Made by a program: the position numbers and the translations under genes. This document shows, in pieces, positions 22,900-35,313 of a DNA stretch of 64,000 nucleotides. This DNA is from Paguma larvata (taxonomy: Eukaryota > Chordata > Mammalia > Carnivora > Viverridae). Position 1 is the first letter of the stretch. Every line of letters starts with the position of its first letter. Below the pieces are notes generated by a model. That model did no database searches, was not told the origin of the DNA, and saw only the letters and a program-made list of their open reading frames with translations. The DNA lies in NCBI GenBank assembly GCA_030068075.1, contig CM057843.1:11798001-11862000 (forward strand), read 5' to 3'.

Positions 22900-23615
22900 A
22901 TTTCTCTAGCCCATCGTGCAGGTGCTGCATACAATCAAGAAGCCAAATCCCACAAGCTTGAAACAGACTCTGGGGCTCAGCGGACAACTGACCTGCTCAG
23001 AGAAAGACCAGACCAGACCAGTCAGAGCCACCGTGGACCCCAGCACTGACCTTTCACTGACTTTTCCCCTCCTAAGGCTAAAAATCACTCTCAGGGGTGG
23101 AGACTTAACACGCAGGGAAAACATACCTTGTATGAAAACGCATATTCTGTTAATTGCACGCCCAACTTCCTGTATGTCCCCACCCTTACAGGGTTAGATG
23201 TCACTCCTTTCCTGCCTCCAACCCTTCGAAAACCTTCCTTGGGGGCCCCTGGGTGGCTAAGCCCGTTAAGCTTCTGACTTCAGCTCAGGTCATGATCTCA
23301 CAGGTATTGAGTCTGAGCCCTGCGTCGGGCTCTGTGCTGATAGCTAAGAGCCCGGAGCCTGCTTCGGATTCTGCGTCTTCCTCTCTCTCTGCCCCTCCCC
23401 CACCTTTCTCTCTCAAAAATAAACATTAAAAAAATAAAAAATAATAATAATAAAAACCTTTCCCTGGCCACTGTTCAGGGAGCAGCCTAGTGTTCCTTAC
23501 CAAGGCTGTCTCCGTCATGCCCGGGCATGAGCTTGCACTAAACTCTACCCACACCATCTTTGGCCTCATGTCTCTTTCTACACTCTACAGTCAAAGAACC
23601 CCAAGGTCACTGGCA
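22900..23615. mobile_element. Possible old ERV LTR remnant split by a SINE
   Basis: The pieces 22916-23240 and 23453-23600 join when the SINE between them is removed. The joined sequence ends in TTGCACTAAACTCTACCCAC and a CTCATGTCTCTTTCTACACT U5-like stretch. The composition resembles ERV1 LTRs, but I cannot assign a family. Confidence 0.3.
23241..23452 (+). mobile_element. Carnivore SINE, plus strand
   Basis: Head GGGGGCCCCTGGGTGGCTAA, CT-rich body and an A/AAT-rich tail. AAAACCTTCC before and AAAACCTTTCC after form a slightly altered target duplication. Confidence 0.92.
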
Positions 23616-23624
23616 TATATTTGC

Positions 23625-24150
23625 ATATGTACAGGTATATATTATTAAGCCATAAAAAAGGAAATCTGCTATTTGTAACAAGATGGAAGACCCTTGAGGA
23701 CATTATGCTAGACAAATAAGTCAGACATAGAAAGAGAAATACTGTATGAGTCACTTATATGTGGAATCATAATAAGTCAAAGTCATAGAACCAGAGTGTA
23801 AAATGGTGGTTACCAGGCTTTGGGGGTTAGGGGAAACGGGGAGACATTGGGGAAAACATACAAAGCTCAATCATAGGATGAATAAGCTCTGGACATCTGA
23901 TGCACAGCATGGTGACTAAGTTAATAATACTGTAGTATTGTATACTTGAAATTTGCTTAGAGAGTAGACCTTCAGTGTTCCCACCACACCACGAAATTTT
24001 AACTATGTGAGGTGATGGCCGTGTGAATTAACTTGATTGTGGTAATCATTTCACAATGTACACACGTATAAACCCTCACATTGTACAACCTAAATCATCA
24101 CAATTTTTGTCAATCGTGCCTCAACAAAAATGTTTAATAAAATAAGACAT
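23625..24150 (+). mobile_element. Old L1 3' UTR, plus strand
   Basis: The sequence passes through ATTATTAAGCCATAAAAAAG, GGTGGTTACCAGGCTTTGGG and AACTATGTGAGGTGATGG, ending in AACAAAAATGTTTAATAAAA. This order is typical of the 3' UTR of older mammalian L1 families. No coding frame remains. Confidence 0.65.
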
Positions 24151-24370
24151 ACTTTGCTTATGAATAATGTATGAAGTGACATCAACTATTTTAAAGTAGT
24201 ATATATTGGCATGTACAAGGTTGTTCTGTGAGCTTTTGGTAAAATTAAGAAAGAACCCTTCCCCACTAGATGCATATTCACACTGAAAGAGTTTCCCTCC
24301 AGCACAATTCTGCACCTCTCAGTGTCACGCAGTCTACATACACAGCCTTGGTTGGTCTGCATTGTTCCCA

Positions 24371-24497
24371 GGAAAGAAGAAAGAAAGAAAGATGGAAGGA
24401 AGGAAGGAAGGAAAGAAGGAAGGAAGAAAGGAAGGGTAAAGAATAGAGAAAGAGAGGAAAGAAGAGAAGAAATAAAGGAAAAAAGGAAGAGAGAAAG
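24371..24497. repeat. Purine-only (GAAA/GGAA)n tract
   Basis: About 125 bases almost wholly A and G on the plus strand, with GAAA and GGAA units. It explains the Lys/Glu/Arg-rich 71-residue frame here, which is not a gene. Confidence 0.92.
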
Positions 24498-24658
24498 ACT
24501 TATAATCCATAGTATAATTGTTGTGAATGAACTTTAGCTATTAAATGCTAACATTCTCCCTGCCTTTCAGAAACTCCTTTACACCAAACCAAGAAGAAGA
24601 AGTTTGTTATTTTTAATTGTGGTAAAAATATATATCACCACTTCAGCTATTTTTCTTA

Positions 24659-24846
24659 AATGCTTATTTATTTATTTTGAGAGGTGGGGGAGGAGGGCAG
24701 AGAGAGGGAGAGCGCAAATACCAGACAGGCTTCGTATTATCAGCGCAGAACCCAAAGAGGGGCCGGATCCCACAAAACGTGGGATCAAGACCTGAACTGA
24801 CATCAGGAGCTGGACACTCAACCGACAGAACCGCCCAGGAACCCCT
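24659..24846 (-). mobile_element. Carnivore SINE, minus strand, diverged
   Basis: The tail complement TTATTTATTTATTTTGAGAG, a GA-rich body and an ACCGCCCAGGAACCCC head complement are present. The divergence of the head indicates an older copy. Confidence 0.85.
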
Positions 24847-25132
24847 TAGTCTGACTTTTAAAACACTGGGATGATGACTTTGAGTCACAATAAGAACTCC
24901 ACCCCTCCCACCCCCTCTCCGGTTCATTCGGAAGTACCATCTGTGAGGTTCATTCCTGTTTGCCCATCTTCCTCTTTCATGTGGCCACAAGGCAGTGAAA
25001 TCACTTGGCCAGAAACCCTGTGGAGGTATGGACTCAGAAGATTTCCCAGGGGAGGTTAGAGAACAGGACTCAGACACTCATTACTGCAGTAGGGAAGACT
25101 TCACTCAAGAGGGAGCACTGCAGGGGTGCCTG

Positions 25133-25242
25133 GGTGCCTCAGTCAGTCAAACGTCCTACTTCAGCTCAGGTCATGATCTCACGGCTGAGGAGTTCAAGCC
25201 CTGCATCGGGCTCTGTAGTGACAGCAGTCCTCTCTCTGTCTC
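25133..25242 (+). mobile_element. Carnivore SINE head, 3'-shortened
   Basis: Head GGGGTGCCTGGGTGCCTCAG and box-B-like AGTTCAAGCCCTGCATCGGG, then a short CT run. The A-rich tail has been lost. Confidence 0.85.
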
Positions 25243-26500
25243 TGCAGTTGGTGGGGGTTTGCATTGGGGGAGACAGAGTGAGATCAATGGCAAATACAGG
25301 GAAACGTGGACATTTATAGCCAGGGAGCACATGGGGGCCAGTGGCTGGAATATTACTAAGAGGAAACATCAAGGTGAGGAGGAATCTTCAATCAACTCAA
25401 CAGGATTCTTGCTGCAGAATGAGAAATTTGATCAGAATTCAATTATGGGGAATTTTACTAAACTTAATCAGCAGGAGGCCTCTTGCTCAAATCGTATGAA
25501 GCTGGCCAAGGACAGAATGCAAGACCTAGTCAGAAAGAGGGCTCAGAGGAGTGTGGGTAAGGAGAAAGTTTCGTGAAGGCGTGTCTGCCAGAAGCCGTGG
25601 AGAGTAGGAACACAGTGGAACTTGAAGACTAAGGACAAAAACCTTCACCTTGAGCAGAGTACTGCACTAGGCGTGTGCTGGGCCCACAGCCCAGGGCTGA
25701 GGGCTCAAAACCATCCCCTGCCAGGCCTCCTGACCGTTTCACTCTGTGTTTGGACTATGCACTCTCAAGATACCAACATTACCTATTTAACACCCTCCTT
25801 TCACTGGGCCACCCCCAAGGAAGGCTTGCAGTGAGACATCAGCCTTCACATCCGCGATTCTCCAATGGCTGAGTGGGGCTTTCCTGGGGCAGGAAAAGGA
25901 GGAGACTTTTTGCCCCAGACAAGGCAAGTGTCTCAGACACTCTCCCTCCCTCCCAGCAGTTTGGAAGCCCAAGCATGAGGGAGGGACCAGTGAAGAAAGT
26001 CGTGTAGTGGAGAGAAGCCCAAGCGAGGTCAAAAGCTCTGACTCTACCAGAGCTTTCTGCATTTGAATCAAGTGACTAGGGTTTCATCTGGGACGAGGTC
26101 CCAGATCTGCAGAAAAGCACACATGGGTACAGCAGAGTTGGTTTCTCAGGCAAGGTATTGGCAAGATGTCTGAAGAGGAGAGGAGACTTGTTCTGGGACC
26201 ACCCTCCCATGCAGCGCTGTGGCTGAGAAGAGGGGAAGGGAGCCGTCGAGGGTGGATTGACCCAGAACCCTGACCAGACAATGACGTTAGCTGCTGCCTG
26301 CCTGGAGACTGAAGGACTGAGGGTGGCAGGGTACACCGGCTCCTCCAACTCGATTTATTCTGGGAACCTTCTGTTGCTATTACTGAGGTGCCAGTTGCTA
26401 CAATGACCAAAGCTAAACTCCTCTCCCTGTCTAGTTTCTAAAAGGCCCAATTCTCTTGTTTTCTTGCTAAATGTGTAACCGAACTAACGTGAATTTTCTC
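25243..26500. other. Unassigned DNA
   Basis: The 193-residue frame at 24995-25576 passes through the SINE at 25133 and has no known domain. The rest of the interval holds no recognisable gene or repeat. Parts of 25850-26400 may be very old retroviral LTR, but this is not supported well enough to call. Confidence 0.4.
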
Positions 26501-27340
26501 TTTCAGGAGGCACATAGAAACTATACCAGGTGAGTTACCACACAAAGTAAACTTTATTCGCAGCAAACAAGAAGACCTGAGGGAGTAACTTCCAAAGCTG
26601 TGACTCCCCCTGCAAGGGTAGATGGATTCCTTTTATTTAGGGTTAGGACGAATGTTTAGATTGGGAACCTTGTCACTGGCTACAGAGGTGGGCACAAGGT
26701 GGCGCGTGCGCCTTAAGGAAACATGCTTATCCACACATTATGTGTTATGTTAACGAGGCTCGTGCTCCCCCTTGGATGGAGATTTTAGTATTATAATGAG
26801 GGAAAGGTAACCGTAAGTCACTCCACACTTTCTGACAGGAGGGGGAAAAGAAGGATAACCTGAGTGCAGGTCGTGGTCGTCTTGTTTTCTCAAGTAGTGG
26901 GAAGATAATTTGGCTCTTGCCTGATGGGATCTAATTTCTTCATGAACGATTAGGCAAGATATTGGGAAAAGGAGGGGAATCTAGGATGCAAGAACACGAA
27001 GAAGACTGGTTATAGATACTGGGGTTCTGGAGAAATTATTTTATCAACGAAGCATGAGCTTACTGATTTCTGGACAATGTTTCTGGCTGATTTGGCATGT
27101 AGGTCATTTCGAATCAATCTGTGGGTCCACTTTTGGATATTGTCTCCAGCTCGCCTGAGTGGTGTGGTCGTGTAAATATAAGGTGGGGGCTCATCCAGGG
27201 ATGGACTTGTGTCAGAGGAAGGAGACAGCAGCAAGTAAGGGACTTTAAAGTATTTATAAGACAGTGACTCTCTAAAGTGGATGAGGTAGAAGGAGACCAA
27301 CTGAATTTTTGTTGGTCTATTAGGTATGTGGGATGATGGC
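26490..27340 (+). mobile_element. Degenerate ERV1-like remnant with tRNA-Pro primer-site match
   Basis: TGGGGGCTCATCCAGGGAT at 27184-27202 differs from the gammaretroviral tRNA-Pro primer-binding site (TGGGGGCTCGTCCGGGAT) only by two CpG-to-CpA changes. Sequence upstream would then be LTR and sequence downstream leader, with GCAAGTAAGGG as a possible old donor. No gag, pol or env reading is visible, and the LTR start cannot be placed. Confidence 0.45.
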
Positions 27341-27535
27341 GGTTGTTTGTTTATTTTTTAGACAAGGCAAAAGAACACCTAAGGGGAGGTATTTGTACAA
27401 GGCAGGAGGGGAGGGCGCGGGTCAGTCCATTGTCTTCGGCTAGACCCCAGGACCTGACATTCCTGCTCACGTGTTTGTACCCACAGACCATTGTTACATA
27501 TTCTTCCTTAAGCTCTTCTTTCCAGTTTATCTCTT

Positions 27536-27757
27536 TTTTTTAATTTTTTTAATGTTTTCATTTATTTTTGAGCGACATAGAGACAGAGTGTGAGCAGGGG
27601 AAGGGCATAGAGAGAGGGAGACACAGAATCCGAAGCAGGCTCCAAGCTCTGAGCCATCAGCACAGGGCCTGACGTGGGGCTCGAACTCACAGACTGCGAG
27701 ATCAGGACCTGAGCTGAAGTCGGCCGCCCAACCGACTGAGCCAGCCAGGCGCCGCAT
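27536..27757 (-). mobile_element. Carnivore SINE, minus strand, with target duplication
   Basis: A complete element on the minus strand, with its A-rich tail at 27536 and its head at 27740-27757. CCAGTTTATCTCTT (27522-27535) and CCAGCTTATCTCTT (27758-27771) are the target duplication with one change. Confidence 0.94.
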
Positions 27758-27924
27758 CCAGCTTATCTCTTAACTCAGGGAAAAGACTTGAAGGGCACGG
27801 CATCCCAGGATGGAAACTGAAACTACCCCTCAAGCCGTAGTGACTGCCCAGACAAAGAGTCCCAGCTGGCCCAGACCATCCAGGCCAGTTTGAACTTAAA
27901 CCCCACCCACACCTGCACTGGTAA

Positions 27925-29640
27925 ACGGTAAATGATACTGCAATAAATATATGGGTGCATGTATCCCTTTGAAATAGTGTTTTTGTATTTTGGGGGTAAA
28001 TACACTAGTGTGATTACTGGTTTGTGGAGGAGTTCCATCTTTAACTTTTTAACTTGTAACTTTTTGAGGATCTCCATACTGCTTTCCACAGTGGCTGCAT
28101 CAGTTTGCATTTCCACCCGCAGTGCATAAGAGTTCCTTTTTCTCTGCATCCTCGCCAGCACTTGTAGTTTCTTGTGTTGTTGGTTTTAGCCATTCTGACA
28201 GGTTTGAGGTGGTATCTCATTGTAGTTTTGATTTGCATTTCCCTGCTGATGAGCGATGTTGAGCATCTTTTCACATGTCTGCTGGCCAGCTGGATGTCTT
28301 TTCTGGAGAAATGTCTGTTCGAGTCCTCTGCCCATTTTTTATTTCAGTTGTTTTCTGGGTGTTTAGTTGTTTCAGTTCTTTATATATTTTGGATACTAAG
28401 CCTTAATCAGATATGTCATTTGCAAATACCTTCTCCCATTCAGTAGGTTGTCTTTCAGTTGTTTCTTGGTTTGTTTTTGTTGTTGTTGTTGTTTCTTTAT
28501 GTTTCATTTGCTTTGCAGAAGCTTTTTATTTTGATGTAGTCCCAATAGTTTGTTTTTGCTTGTGTTTCCCTTGCTTTGGGAGACATATCTAGAAAGAAGT
28601 TTCTATGGCCAGTGTCAAAGAAGTTATTGCCTCTATTCTCTTCTAAGAGTTTTATAGTTTTGAGTCTCACATTGAGGTCTTTCATATATTTTGAGTTTAT
28701 TTTTGTATACAGTATAAGAAAGTGGTCCAGTGTTGTTCTTTTGCATATGGCTGTCCAATTTTCCCAGCACCTTTTGTTGAAGAGACTTTTTTCCCCAATG
28801 GATATTCTTTCTTCCTTTGTCAAAGATTACTTGACCTTATACTTGTGGGTTTATTTTTGGGTTTTCTATTCTGTTCCATTGATCCATGTGTCTATTTTTA
28901 TGGCAATACCAGACTGTTTTGATGACTACCACTTTGTAATATAACTGGAGTCTAGAATTGTGATGCCTCCAGTTTTGTTGTTCTTGTTCAGCATTGCTTT
29001 GTCTATTCGGGGTCTTTTGAGGTTCCAAACACATTTTAGGATTGTTTGGTCTGTAAAAATGCTGCCGTTATTAAGATAAAAATTGCATTAAATGCACAGA
29101 CTGCTTTGGGTAGTATAAATATTTTAACAACATTTGTTTTTCCAACCCTTAAACGTGGAATGCCTTTCTGTGTCTTTGTGTCATCTTCAATTTCTTTCAT
29201 CACTTGTTTCATCATTTTCAGAGTACAGGTCCTTCACCTCTTTAATTAGGTTTATTCCTACGTATTTTATTATTTTTAGTTCAGTCATAAGTAGAATTTT
29301 TTTTTAATTTCTCTCTCTGCTGCTTCATTATTGGTGTACAGAAGTGGAACAGATTTCTGAACACTGATTTTTGTGTACTGTGACTTTACTGAATTCATTC
29401 ATCAGTTCTAATAGTTTTTTGGTGGAGTCTTTAGGGTTTTCTATATACAGTATCATGTCATCTATAAACAATGAAGGTTTCCCTTCTTCCTTACCAACTT
29501 GGGGGTCTTCTGTTTCTTTTTGTTGTCTAATTGCTGTGACTAGGACTTCTAGAACTATGTTGAATAAAAGTGGTGAGAGTGGACATCCTTGTCTTGATCT
29601 CAGTTTTTTCCCTGACAGTTTTATTTTTAAGGTTAGTAAT
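27925..29640 (-). mobile_element. L1 fragment, minus strand, ORF2 broken
   Basis: Antisense L1 runs from the 3' region (GCATGTATCCCTTTGAAATA) back through the ORF2 C-terminal part to the RT core (GGACATCCTTGTCTTGATCT at 29581-29600). On the minus strand 29328-29711 encodes the RT block [12 protein letters not shown] and an active-site FIDD, so the aspartate pair survives, but stops and frameshifts elsewhere kill the ORF. The extreme 3' end and the whole 5' half are missing. A GTT-repeat lies near 28475. Confidence 0.85.
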
Positions 29641-30194
29641 CCTGAGGAGTGGAATTCCTGAGTTACAGGAAATGTAGATAAATGGAAAGATACCACCAAG
29701 TTGCCCCTCAAAGTTATGGCACCAAGTGATACTGGAGTTCACACAGCGCATTACTAAACTTTCACACCTTTGCGCGGACCTGAAGCTATCCCAAAGTAGT
29801 TCAGAGGCTCATCTATCTCCTCAGATGCAAAGGGGACAGAGGATTGCCTCAAATGCCTAAAAGCCATTTGTGTCTTTAAGATGGTTTTGTGAATGTTCCA
29901 GACACCCAACCCCGAAGTTACTCGCCGGCCGCCCCCGCCCCCAACACTGCCAAAAGGGACTGCCCCACCTACCACCTCTACCTCCAGGGATTCTGACCAG
30001 ACTACAGGTTCTTGCCAGCACGCAAGATGGCCGGCCGTCTAGCTCGCAGCCTCCCCTCTGTGCACGCTCCTTGGTCCCCACACCACCATTCTCCAGGGCG
30101 GCTCTTGGCCTGCATTCTAGGCACTGCTCCTTGTAGGCGCCACCGAAGGCCGCTGGCAGGGCGTGGGGGCCCGACTAGCCCTGCCCCAGCAAGG
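29641..30194. other. Unassigned, partly GC-rich sequence
   Basis: Frames on both strands (29857-30136) coincide with a GC-rich stretch (29925-30180). Nothing resembles a known protein. It could be a decayed pseudogene or regulatory DNA. Confidence 0.35.
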
Positions 30195-30495
30195 TCCAGT
30201 GTGTCTATCAACAGATGGAGGCATGGTTTGCTGTATGGTTCTATTAATACGAAATTCTAGAGCAGTCAAGGTAAGCCGAGTGATGGATGTCAGGGGCTCC
30301 CTAGGCAATGGGTAGAGATGGAGGCCTTTGGTGAAGGAGCACTAGCGAACCTTCTGAGCAACTGGAACGTTTCAGATCTTTATTTTGGTGATGGCCCGCC
30401 CAATGGAGGCACATTTTAACCAAAGTCATGGACTTGTCCTCTGGAAGTGCATGCTGAAGTCTGCAAATTGTACCTCAATAAAGTAGATATTGAAG
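30195..30495 (+). mobile_element. Ancient L1 3' end, plus strand
   Basis: ATCAACAGATGGAGGCATGG and AATACGAAATTCTAGAGCAG, followed by an end at GCAAATTGTACCTCAATAAA, fit the 3' UTR of ancient L1 (L1ME-like). The family name is from memory. Confidence 0.55.
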
Positions 30496-31190
30496 ACAAA
30501 AGCTAACACTGCTCTCCACCGTAGGATAATTTATACAGCTAATAACGGATATTCATTCTCTGCACTCAGCTTCCTCCCTGCTCCAGGCAGCGGGGCCTTT
30601 GATGCTTCCCCCTCACTTTTACGATTGCTCCTCTATATGGTATTTTTCTTCTGCCTTCTCTATTTGTACCCTTAACATTTGTCAGCAGTGAGATCAGGGC
30701 TCTCACAAAACCCTGTCACTACCCAGTGGCTAATGGTCCTACAAATGTAATAAATTTTGAGGCAAAAATAAATAAATAAATAAATATCCCACTGTCTCTG
30801 CCCTCAAGAATCTCACAGTCTAAATTTAAAATTGTGGAAGAAACAGAAAGAAAAGAAAAGAATGCCTATAGTTACAGCGGCAGAGCCATGACACATGAGA
30901 ACTTGGAACAGAAAAAAGGAAGTGAAAGCCAAACAGAACAAAGCCTTTCTCTGAATTCTCAGAGTTGCAATTCAGAAAGTACAGACTCCAGAGTAACCAA
31001 AAACATGTCCCACTTTTCTGGGGAAGGCAAGAGATTTTTGTAAGAGTGAGGAGGCTAATTATGTGATTGAGAAAAATGGGGAGGGAATCTGTTAATTTGG
31101 TGCAAAGTGGTTGAGCGACTTGGATGAGTATTTTGTTGATGGTATCAAACGAAGCTATTCCTGGTATGCATTCGTTGAGAATTCTGTCTT
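30496..31190. other. Unassigned DNA with (AAAT)n
   Basis: An (AAAT)n run lies at 30764-30787. It could be the tail of a lost retroposon or a simple repeat. No gene is seen. Confidence 0.5.
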
Positions 31191-31194
31191 CATA

Positions 31195-31530
31195 ACGTCT
31201 GTGCTGTCACCAATCCCAAGTTCATCTGTCTGAGGGGCAGCAAAGCCAATCACTGAGACATGGAATACCTAGCAAGGAAAGAGTGTATTGGAAAGGCGAC
31301 CAAATGAGAACAGGAGAGCAAGCTCAAATGTGCCTCCCCAAAAGGGAGACTCAGGGATATTTAAAGGCAAGCTCAAAAGGTCTGCATAAGAAGCTGTGCT
31401 TAGTTGTCCTGTTAACCCTCTGCTTACTGGTTTCAGTATCAACAGTTTTCTGGTACAAATACTGCTTGTCCTGTTGAATTTTAGGAGCAACTGCTTGTAA
31501 AGCGATCACTGCTTCTGGCCCAGTTCCAGA
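31195..31530 (-). mobile_element. Possible ERV LTR, minus strand
   Basis: On the minus strand there is a TATA-like CCTTTAAATATCCC near 31360, then a GC-poor R-like part and an end TCAGTGATTGGCTTTGCTGC. The order resembles an ERV LTR. There is no adjacent viral gene, and the family is not identified. Confidence 0.4.
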
Positions 31531-32608
31531 GTTCGTGAGTTAGAAAGGAAAACGGAGCTTCCAAATGGACTCTCACGCCCAGAGATTTTATTCCATTCCA
31601 CAAATTTTATGCAAACCAAGGCGCAGCCTGCTTATCCCAAAAATGACAGGAAAGGTTTCACAGAGGAACACAGTTTCAACTGAATCCTGAAAAATGAGGA
31701 AATGTCCCACAGAAGTTGAGAGACCAAACAAACGGGACAGAATTGTCAAGAGCTTCTGAGACTTGGAAGGGGCCGGGGTGTCACTGCAGGGAAGCCCGCA
31801 GAAGGGATTTAGCAGCAAAGACCCAACAGCAGGAACAGTAACACAAAATTCTGAGGGATACACCTTTTCGCACAAAACCCGATATTAATCCCTTAGAAAC
31901 CACAGACGAGTTTATACTGACCATGACCTCTGTTCTCTGCTCGCTCGATTCACTCAAACCATGAAATCACATTTCTTTTCATTGCATTGCTGAAGTATCA
32001 TGACCTTCCTCCACCATCTAATTTTGTCAGTTCTCTTACTCTGCTTTTCTGGTTCTTCTTTCATTTCTTAATAACTAAGAATCGTAGCCCTTCCACACGG
32101 CATATTATGCCTCAGACACTTTTCCATCAAGGCACTACCTTCTAAACGTCAACTAATTTGCTTTCTATAGTGTATCCCATGAAAGAATCCATTACTATTA
32201 TGGCCACCTAAAAAAGAAGGAACATAACTGAAAAGTGTCCAGTAACTTCCAAGCTACTTGGAGCAGTGGCTGCTACATTTATTCTCCTTTTAGGAAACTG
32301 TTAGGTTCTCTTTATTACACCCCTGCCCACCATTTTTTCTCTATGGGAGTGAAATGGCTAAAACTCTATTTTTGTAATTACTAATCAACATTTTTATGCA
32401 CACTTGACTTAACTAAGCCTAAATTTAAACAAAATCATTCTCCATCATCTGCAATCCACGAAACTCTGAACTCTCTACTTTAATTCTTTTCATGTGTCTA
32501 TTTTCCAGGCTACTATGTCCAGGATTGAGATATATCTTTTTGATCTGCCTAGAGAATGAGTCCTTAATTTTTAGACCGAAGATATCTTATTTCAATTACC
32601 AACACATT
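31531..32608. other. Unassigned AT-rich intergenic DNA
   Basis: No gene, repeat family or exon-like structure was recognised. It looks like ordinary intron or intergenic sequence. Confidence 0.5.
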
Positions 32609-32810
32609 GGGGCGCCTGGGTGGCTCAGTCAGTTGAGTGTCTGACTTCAGCTCAGATCATGATCTCACTGTTCATGAGTTCGAGCCCTGCGTTGGGCTCT
32701 GTGCTGACAGCTTGGAGCCTGGAGCCAGCTTCGGACTCTGTGTCTCCATCTCTCTGTTCCCCTCCCCCTCATGCTCTGTCTCTCTCTCTCTCAAAAAAAA
32801 AAATTAAAAA
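32609..32810 (+). mobile_element. Carnivore SINE with 15-bp target duplication
   Basis: Head GGGGCGCCTGGGTGGCTCAG is identical to the family type. The CT-rich body and A-rich tail are complete. AATTACCAACACATT (32594-32608) is repeated as AATTACCAACATATT (32811-32825), one change in 15. Confidence 0.95.
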
Positions 32811-33059
32811 AATTACCAACATATTTAGCCATGTCTTAACACGACTCCTTCTAGTATCCCAATCCTTTCATGGGTCCCATGTTTGCTTCCTGAAGTTCAT
32901 CCATCTTTAAGGATGTAATTCAGTGAAATTTCTTAGTCACAGGCCGCCCCAGGGCACTGGGTCAGGAGAGACATCTGGGTTGACACTAATGTTTCTCAGC
33001 TCATTAAAGAAAGCTTCCCACTGTTGTGCAGCTGGTGAAATGTCTGGAGCCTGGCAACA

Positions 33060-33545
33060 TTTATTATTATAGTTTTTTCCTATCTTTTAAAAAGTATAAT
33101 TGCAGACATTAACAAAGTTGCAGTGGTAGTTCCAAATTTTTCATATGTGCCTCACTCAGATTCTTCAAACAGTAGCAGCTGACCACCTTTGCTTCATGTT
33201 TTTCTTACTGCAGTTTAAATACATAGATCTTTCCAGACCCTCTGAGAATCCGTTGCAAACATGTTACTCCTTTAGCCACAAGTGAGTGGGTGTTCCTGAA
33301 AGCAAGGGCGCCAGCTGTTACATTACCACGGTACAATTATCAACAGCAGAAAGTCACGGATACAATGCTACTTTCAGGAGAGTTACTTAGTAGGATGTCC
33401 CTGTTCAGCCGTCTGGTACGTCATGTGGAGAATCAGGCTGTGTACTTGGAGCAGGAACGACACGCAGGTGACACTGGGTCTTTCTCAATGCATCCCATCA
33501 CGGGAAACATGAAGCCAGTTCCCCCTCTGTGAGTTTGGCTCTGAT
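33060..33545 (-). mobile_element. Ancient L1 3' region fragment, minus strand
   Basis: CAGACATTAACAAAGTTGCA, ACATTACCACGGTACAATTA and TTTCTCAATGCATCCCATCA occur in the order seen in antisense ancient L1 3' UTRs. Divergence is high. Confidence 0.5.
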
Positions 33546-33554
33546 GGTGATTTT

Positions 33555-33850
33555 TACTTTAAAAACAAAACAGTCACTTTACCAGTAAACAAGGTTTTTT
33601 TAGGGGGCAGAGAGATAGCAGACAATAGTCATTCAGCACCAGCAAGCTCCAGCGAAAATCACAGCTAGTCTAACAAAGGAGAGGAATGTTACAGAGAAGA
33701 GAAAAGTTGGCAGCGGTTGTTCTGAACACAAATCCACTGGGAAAAGTTAAGAGTTCAGGGTGACAAGTTTCTCTTTGGCTGACATGTTGGGAAAGTCAAT
33801 TTCAGGGTGAGAGCTCCCTCTTCTGGCCAGTCGAGTGCTTCAGCCGAATG
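33555..33850 (-). mobile_element. ERV-type LTR fragment, minus strand (copy A)
   Basis: It shares a series of words with 36478-36850: CTAACAAAGGAGAGGAATGT, then GAGAAGAAAAGTTGGCAGCG-like, GTTCTGAACACAAATCCACT and GGGAAAGTCAATTTC. On the minus strand this gives a CCAAT-like part, an AGTAAAC poly(A)-like word and a 3' end at about 33555. The two copies are about 2.6 kb apart in the same orientation. Confidence 0.5.
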
Positions 33851-35313
33851 TAGTTCCAGAAAATGTCTGAGTTAGGGTCTATAGAAAAAAAATTAAAAAG
33901 AGGAATATCCCGGTTTGAACTTGAAACAGTCAAAGCCCTGCTGAGTGTATCAGCCATGATGTCAGAATGCCGAGTAGCCAGGCCCCATTCGGATAAAGTG
34001 ACCCATACCTTCCATTTATTGATTGTCCTGTCCTGCGTGGGTCAACTTTATAATTGTCCTGGTGTCACAATTAACAACAACCACATCTGCAGATGAATAT
34101 GAGCCCACTGGATTGTTATTTGTAAATAAATTGCTTTTCTGAGAGACCTGGCCCCTGTCTATACACCTGTCAGGGTCACCATTTCTTCTCTCGGTTCTGG
34201 GAGTGACGTCTCCCCTTTCATATTGCTGGAGACCACCAGCCCCTCCCAGGTCCACGTAAAGTGAAGCAGCAGCGGCCAGGCCATGGGGGCAGGGAAGTCC
34301 TGGGACGCCATTCAGCAAGGGCATGAAGACTAGGTTTTTCACTCGGGTAAGGATTGGAAAGGCCGTAATAAATCTCAAGCTGAATTAGAAAAAAAACCCA
34401 AACACCCCCTGTCTGCTGGAGAATTCAAAGGGAGCAAAATGAAAGGGGGAACATACTGCAGTGAGGTCAAAACCACCAACGGACCAGTATTCCATGATCG
34501 CAAAATCCCATGGGCACCCACAAGCATCCCCTCTGAATGGTCGAAATGTTTGAGGGATGAAATTGCACATTTCTGAAAAAAAAAAAAAAAAAACAAGAAA
34601 ACAAAATAACGTTTCAAGGCAGTACCTTCACTACCCCTGTCCGCCAGGGGTCTCTTCTGATCTTGTCTTGTTCCTGCAATCGCCACACTGCACCAAGTGC
34701 CCACCACACTAGGTCTTTAGGAGATGCTTAATTCTCTTTTGTTTTCTTACATAGCCTGGAATTACATGGGAAAAAGAAAGATTCCACGCCAGTGGCATCT
34801 ATTCTTCGAGCCCATTGTTTAAGTTTACAGAGCGCCCACAGGGTTCCCATGGGAGAATGGAATATGGAGGTGTTTCCGACAATGGCTGTCCCAGTCTTCC
34901 TCTTCCTTTCCCCGGAGTAATTCGGTCCCGTCTCACATCGTCCTGAAAGACACATCGGGAGGTTCTCCAGGGTCTGTCACAGAGACCAAATCCAGATGAA
35001 ACTCTGGATAATAGATTGTGGCCCTTCCTGATCCCCTCGATGACAAAAGCAAAAACACTAGCAGTGTCTGCAGTAAATCCCATGGGTAGGGATTACGGAA
35101 GCACATTTTTCAATGTTTGTCTCCTTATTCAAGCAAAGCAGGTCATTTATGAGAAGAAAACTCAAACCTGACATTTAGAGTTTACTTCTTGCATCTCCTC
35201 CATATTTAGAGTAAAAGGACAAAGGTATCCAGTGTCGAAGAACCTTGACATTGTTTTGTGGGCCCTAAAGGAGGAAAAGGAGGAAAAAAGTATTCACAGA
35301 ATTGAGGAGTTTA
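33851..35313. other. Unassigned DNA between the two LTR-like copies
   Basis: If copies A (33555-33850) and B (36478-36850) were the two LTRs of one provirus, this would be internal sequence. I see no gag, pol or env similarity, so that reading is unproven. A run of A lies at 34575-34593. Confidence 0.35.

Noticed and set aside
24995..25576. 193-residue plus-strand ORF
   Set aside because: It passes through a SINE and has no recognisable domain.
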